Source of the DNA: BRHc4a sp049325055
GTDB taxonomy: Bacteria; Bacillota; Desulfotomaculia; Desulfotomaculales; Desulfocucumaceae
Length of the DNA: 64,000 nt
Assembly (NCBI GenBank): GCA_049325055.1
Contig: JBMOPB010000024.1
Location: 1-64,000 of the forward strand
Direction: 5' to 3'
Shown here: positions 60,567-64,000 of the stretch, one piece after another
Layout of the letters: every line of letters starts with the position of its first letter
Position numbering within the stretch: the stretch's first letter is position 1
Program-made: the position numbers and the translations under genes
Notes under the pieces: generated by a model
What the model saw: the letters and a program-made list of their open reading frames with translations, nothing else
Told to the model about the DNA's origin: nothing
Database searches by the model: none

Positions 60567-61790
60567 TTGGCTAATGGATATACCGGCAAAATACTCTATA
60601 TAAATCTTTCTACTCAAAATATTCTGATCGAAGAATTAGGAGACATTTTTTATCGCACCTATATGGGTGGCCCGGGTATCGGTCTCTATTATCTCCTTAA
60701 AAATATGGCTGTTGGAGTAGATCCGTTAGGACCGGATAATTTATTAATTTTTGCCCCAGGCTTGTTAACCGGGTCGTTATTTCCCTGTATGCCGCGCTAT
60801 ACGGTATGTGCCAAATTACCAATAACCGGAACCTTTGGAAAATCGGTAGCTGGTGGTTGGTGGGGCACTGAACTGAAAGCAGCAGGATTTGATGCAATAG
60901 TTTTACGCGGTAGGGCCGATAAACCAGTTTACTTATGGATACACGATGGCGAGGTAGAAATCAAAGACGCGAGGAGTCTATGGAGTCTTGAAACAGGATT
61001 AGTGGCTGAGGCTATTAAATCTGAATTAGGAATAAAGCAGGTACGGATTGCTCAGTTCGGTCCCGCTGTCGAAAAATCGGTTCCATATACCTGTATTGCA
61101 AACAAACTATCCTCTTTCAGTGACCGAAATGGGATAGGAGCAGTCATGGGTTCGAAAAATCTAAAGGCTATAGCGGCATATGGCACAGGAAAGGTTGAAG
61201 TAGCGGATTCCGAAAGATTGAAAAATTATAAAGATGCAGGGACTCTTCCCTCCTGCAACTGGAATCATGCACAGCACGATCCGCTTTTCGTTCCGGACAA
61301 TACCATAGGTCTTTCTACTGCAGCACCTCTCGGAATATTGCAAGGAAGTATGGCTGCAGACTTTTTGTGGGAAAAGGTGCGATTAATTCTCTACACTAAT
61401 TTTCTTGATTTTGCTTGCGAAGCCTTGGGGGTTTGTGTGTTTGGACATGTAGCCCGCGGTATTCCTGTAAAAAAACTTATAGAAATAACAGAAACGGTGA
61501 CTGGTTGGGAAACAAGTTTCTGGGAATTGATGAAGGTTGGTGAACGCTTAAATTCAATGGCACAGTTTTTTAATTGTAACGAGGGATTCGGCTCCCAGCA
61601 TGATATGCTCCCGTCGCGATTCTACGAACCCTTACTGAGTGGATCAAACAGAGGGGAATTAGGTATTTCTGATAATACTTTTCGGGAAGCTGCAAACTTA
61701 TATTCTGAAATGGCAGGGTGGGATACTCAGGGAATCCCTAAAAAGGGCAAACTCCTTGAACTAGGCTTGAATTGGTTGATTTCTGAATGA
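60567..61790 (+). CDS. AOR-family protein with a large internal deletion
   Basis: A 407-aa AOR homologue where a full enzyme has about 600. The N-terminal pterin/tungsten domain is intact (MGGPGIGLYYLL, FAPGLLTGSLFP, GGWWGTELKAAGFDAIVLRG, NGIGAVMGSKNLKAIA), and the C-terminal part resumes at about residue 242 (HDPLFVPDNTIGLSTAA, DFACEALGVCVFGH). About 200 residues between are absent, including the CX2CX3C cluster ligands and most of domain 2, yet the frame is continuous. Catalysis as an AOR is unlikely. TTG start at 60567. More AT-rich than most of the window. It may be a functional derivative, a pseudogene, or an assembly collapse. Confidence 0.75.
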   Translation: MANGYTGKILYINLSTQNILIEELGDIFYRTYMGGPGIGLYYLLKNMAVGVDPLGPDNLLIFAPGLLTGSLFPCMPRYTVCAKLPITGTFGKSVAGGWWGTELKAAGFDAIVLRGRADKPVYLWIHDGEVEIKDARSLWSLETGLVAEAIKSELGIKQVRIAQFGPAVEKSVPYTCIANKLSSFSDRNGIGAVMGSKNLKAIAAYGTGKVEVADSERLKNYKDAGTLPSCNWNHAQHDPLFVPDNTIGLSTAAPLGILQGSMAADFLWEKVRLILYTNFLDFACEALGVCVFGHVARGIPVKKLIEITETVTGWETSFWELMKVGERLNSMAQFFNCNEGFGSQHDMLPSRFYEPLLSGSNRGELGISDNTFREAANLYSEMAGWDTQGIPKKGKLLELGLNWLISE

Positions 61791-61924
61791 TTGCACCTAA
61801 ATTCAATTGTCTTGGCATACCTCTACATCCTATGATTTTGACTTATTACCAAGCAAGACAAGAGCCGTCCCCAATGTCACCTGTTATAATAAACTTTCAT
61901 AAGGTGCAAGGTATTACCACACTC

Positions 61925-62260
61925 TCACATTTTCTGATAGATTTGGCCTTTGCTCAGGAGCGCAAAGGCCATTCTGACAAGCTTGCGGGCCGTAAGTACT
62001 AAAACACGTTTGTAGTTGTAATACCTGGCTTCGGTAAACCTTCTGCGCAGAAACTGACGTACTCGGGCTCCCGTCAAGGGCTGAGTCGGTTGTTTCGACG
62101 AGACGGCATCGCAAGTAGTAATTACCTGACTGGGTAAGGGAGGTGTCCTGAGCGTTGAATTTACTATACTGATTTTTTTGATGCCAGATTAAACCCACAT
62201 TTGGCAATGGCGTTGTGAATGTTGCACACTGACGGCGAATTCTGCACCATAACCAGTCAA
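61925..62260 (-). pseudogene. IS110-family transposase C-terminal remnant
   Basis: On the minus strand, pieces of the C-terminal RNase-H-independent transposase_20 region of IS110-type elements can be read with frameshifts: PLPNVGLIWHQKNQYSKF, NAQDTSLTQSGNYYLRCRLVE, and, in another frame, LTARKLVRMAFALLSKGQIY before a stop at 61925. The N-terminal DEDD catalytic half is missing. The remnant lies between the deleted AOR gene and dctP, marking a past insertion in this AT-rich section. Confidence 0.75.
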
Positions 62261-62343
62261 TCTTCTTCAGCTTGTTTTCATCAAACTGTAAACAGATTAA
62301 AAGGTTTAATAAAAAAGTAAATATAAACAAGGGGGAAATTCAC

Positions 62344-63384
62344 ATGAAAAACAAATCATTTCATATTTTGGCAGTTCTACTGGCGTTATTTATAGCCGCC
62401 TCATTGTTACTAACCGGCTGCAGTGGTGGAGACAAGAGTAAAGACACGGCAAAGAGTGATGTCATCAAAATTCGTTTGGCGCACGGCATGGCGCCCGGCA
62501 CCAACGTTGATCTGGGTTATGAAAAGTTCAAGGAACTGGTGGAACAAAAATCAAACGGCAGGATAAAGATCGAAGTATTTGGCAATACCATACTGGGCAA
62601 TGACCGCGTCGTCATGGAGTCTGCACAAAAGGGCACCCTTGAGATAGCGTCGGCTTCATCGTCAAACATGGCCAACTTCTCACCGAAATGGATGGTGTGG
62701 GATCTGCCTTACATAACCACCCAAGCCAATCAGCAAAAGCTATATAAGGCTCTGGACGAAGGTGAACTGGGCAATTACTTCCGAAAAAATGCTGAAGAAC
62801 TGGGCTTTAAACTCCTGATGTTCAGCGATTACGGATACAGGAATTTTGCCACTAATAAAAAGCCTATAAATAAGCCGTCCGATCTGGCAGGTCTCAAGTT
62901 GAGAACAACCGACTCTCCCGTGGAGGTAGCAGTTGCCAAGGCACTGGGAGCTAACCCCACCCCTATGGGATGGAGTGAAGTTTATATGGGTCTTCAGCAG
63001 GGCACCATCGACGGCGAAGGCAACACTTTTGAAATGCTATACAACGCCAAGCACCATGAAGCTTTAAAATATGCTGCCACCACCAGGCATAACTACAGCA
63101 TGCACCTGCTGGTTATGAACCTCAACTATTTCAACAAACTGCCAAAGGATGTTCAGGACATACTGCTTGCCAGTGCCAAAGAAGCCCTTGACTACGAACG
63201 CAAGATTTCATTCGAGCAAGAAGAAAAGGCCAAGCAGAAGTTTAAGGATCACGGCATCCAGGTCACCGAGATTTCGCCGGAACAACTGAAAGAATGGCAA
63301 AATGCAACAAAGCCTGTTTACGATCAATTTAAGGATAAGATTGGCCAGGATCTCATCGATATGGTTGTTAACGCACAGAAATAA
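62344..63384 (+). CDS. dctP: TRAP transporter substrate-binding lipoprotein
   Basis: A 346-aa extracytoplasmic solute receptor of a tripartite ATP-independent periplasmic transporter. A lipoprotein signal peptide (hydrophobic 6-24, lipobox LLTGC with Cys about 25) tethers it to the membrane. DctP family blocks: IRLAHGMAPGTNVDLGYEKF (start of the mature fold), GNDRVVMESAQKGTLEIA, LAGLKLRTTDSPVEVAVAKALGANPTPMGWSEVY (conserved Arg of LRT binds the carboxylate). I choose ATG 62344, preceded by AAGGGGGAA. Substrate likely an organic acid; identity unknown. Confidence 0.94.
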   Translation: MKNKSFHILAVLLALFIAASLLLTGCSGGDKSKDTAKSDVIKIRLAHGMAPGTNVDLGYEKFKELVEQKSNGRIKIEVFGNTILGNDRVVMESAQKGTLEIASASSSNMANFSPKWMVWDLPYITTQANQQKLYKALDEGELGNYFRKNAEELGFKLLMFSDYGYRNFATNKKPINKPSDLAGLKLRTTDSPVEVAVAKALGANPTPMGWSEVYMGLQQGTIDGEGNTFEMLYNAKHHEALKYAATTRHNYSMHLLVMNLNYFNKLPKDVQDILLASAKEALDYERKISFEQEEKAKQKFKDHGIQVTEISPEQLKEWQNATKPVYDQFKDKIGQDLIDMVVNAQK

Positions 63385-63410
63385 AAGGTTGTTTAGTTGA
63401 AAATTGGCTT

Positions 63411-63450
63411 GGAGGGGGGAAGCCTTCGATTCATCTCCGGGCTCCCTCCC
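63411..63450 (+). other. Intercistronic hairpin between dctP and dctQ
   Basis: GGGGGGAAGCC (63414-63424) with GGGCTCCCTCCC (63439-63450), imperfect stem. Typical of differential expression of the binding protein over the permease. Confidence 0.6.
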
Positions 63451-63494
63451 TTAGCAATAGATAGCTGTAATAGTCAACCACGAGGGGGTAAATA

Positions 63495-64000
63495 ATGGTT
63501 GAGAGAGTAAAGTCAAAAAAATCACGAACCTTCATGGATTACGTAATGCTAATTGACAAAAACTTTGAAATACCCTTTTTAATTGCGGGCCTGCTGGCTA
63601 TAATACTGCTCATCACTTTTCAAACCATAAACAGGTATGTTCTAACCTGGAAAGATATTGGCAATGTTACCGTCTGGAGCGAGGAGCTTTCACGGTTTAT
63701 TTTCATATGGATATCCTACCTGGCTTTTTCCGTCAGTATCAAGACCAGACAAAATATACGGGTGGACATTTTATACAACATGATCCCTCCTAGAATTCAA
63801 AAAGCCAGCTGGGTAGTTGTGGACATCCTCTTTATTATATTAACAATAACAATATCAACCAAGGGGTGGGATCTAGTTGCAATGCAGATGACAAAACCAC
63901 AGACCACCCCCGCGCTGCAAATTCCATATTTTTTACCCTATTTCATTTTGCCTTTCGGTTTTGCCTTAATGTCTTTTAGGATCGTACAGGATTTGATTAA
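63495..64000 (+). CDS. dctQ: TRAP transporter small permease (partial, runs off window)
   Basis: At least 168 residues, open at the window end. Four predicted transmembrane helices, starting MVERVKSKKSRTFMDYVM; the DctQ signature WSEELSRFIFIWISYLAFSV (about 61-80) followed by a TRQNIRVDIL segment. It encodes the small membrane subunit partnering DctP; a large DctM subunit should follow beyond the window. ATG 63495 behind CGAGGGGGT. Confidence 0.9.
   Translation, partial: MVERVKSKKSRTFMDYVMLIDKNFEIPFLIAGLLAIILLITFQTINRYVLTWKDIGNVTVWSEELSRFIFIWISYLAFSVSIKTRQNIRVDILYNMIPPRIQKASWVVVDILFIILTITISTKGWDLVAMQMTKPQTTPALQIPYFLPYFILPFGFALMSFRIVQDLI

Noticed and set aside
21280..61790. Idea that the AOR fragment at 21.3 kb is the missing middle of the deleted AOR at 60.6 kb
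   Set aside because: The fragment extends beyond the missing segment, is itself frameshifted, and lies about 39 kb away.
61791..62330. 139-codon minus-strand frame as an intact gene
   Set aside because: Its transposase similarity switches frame and lacks the catalytic N-terminal half, so it is a remnant, and the first about 20 codons are unrelated.
12..64000. CRISPR array or tRNA/rRNA genes
   Set aside because: No regularly spaced direct repeats with unique spacers, and no cloverleaf or rRNA signature was seen on either strand.

Overview
The window looks like a chromosomal segment of an anaerobic, endospore-forming, probably flagellated Firmicute of the Desulfotomaculum/Pelotomaculum (Peptococcaceae) type. 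The evidence is spoVT and ylbJ (sporulation), fliY (flagellar C-ring), a FapR-regulated fab cluster using FabK, T-box control of aromatic amino acid synthesis, and several tungsten aldehyde:ferredoxin oxidoreductase (AOR) loci. Most genes are GC-rich. The stretch after about 57.8 kb is visibly more AT-rich. Two 100-N scaffold gaps (28804-28903 and 57766-57865) show this is a draft or metagenome assembly. No tRNA, rRNA or CRISPR array was seen.

Layout. 0-5.5 kb: small redox and zinc proteins, a nucleoside kinase, a short siroheme-reductase-like protein, a KtrA-type RCK protein, and a stand-alone AMP-ligase C-terminal domain with a 50-aa companion. 5.5-8.4 kb: aroF-pheA behind a T-box leader with two consecutive antiterminator/terminator modules; PheA has its chorismate mutase domain at the C-terminus. 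8.5-21 kb: small proteins, a TM1266-type regulator, rhomboid protease, hisG, addBA, fliY, glpX. 21-23 kb: an AOR pseudogene, a BON protein, a small membrane protein. 23-26.4 kb: pabA-pabB-pabC behind an attenuator whose leader carries GAG triplets at 5-nt period, like a TRAP-binding site. 26.4-32.4 kb: an intact AOR overlapping a class II aldolase, a macrodomain protein, a candidate small RNA, and a solute:sodium symporter with its small partner. 32.7-40.8 kb: a BaiN/HI0933 flavoprotein, an RlmI-type methyltransferase, the SAM-by-product recycling set mtnP-mtnA-ahcY-mtaD, and an unknown protein. 41-51.9 kb: thiL, ftsY, rnc and the fatty-acid/phospholipid cluster yceD-rpmF-fapR-plsX-fabH-fabK-fabD-fabG-acpP-fabF with a FapR operator. 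52-57.7 kb: ylbJ, a histidine kinase, a class III CoA-transferase, a LysR regulator, spoVT. 57.9-64 kb: a sigma-54 activator divergent from an internally deleted AOR preceded by a near-consensus sigma-54 promoter, an IS110-type transposase remnant, then a tripartite (DctPQM) transporter running off the end.

A recurrent theme is a set of short word-like intergenic repeats (units such as GAATCCAGAATTC, GAGAAGTGAGAAGTGAG, GGGATTAGGGATTAGGG). They have been inserted so close to genes that they supply the last codons or the apparent first codons of several, including rnc, fabH, mtaD, mtnP, fabK and the rlmI-like gene. Most genes from 5.5 to 26 kb and from 30 to 51.8 kb lie on the minus strand.
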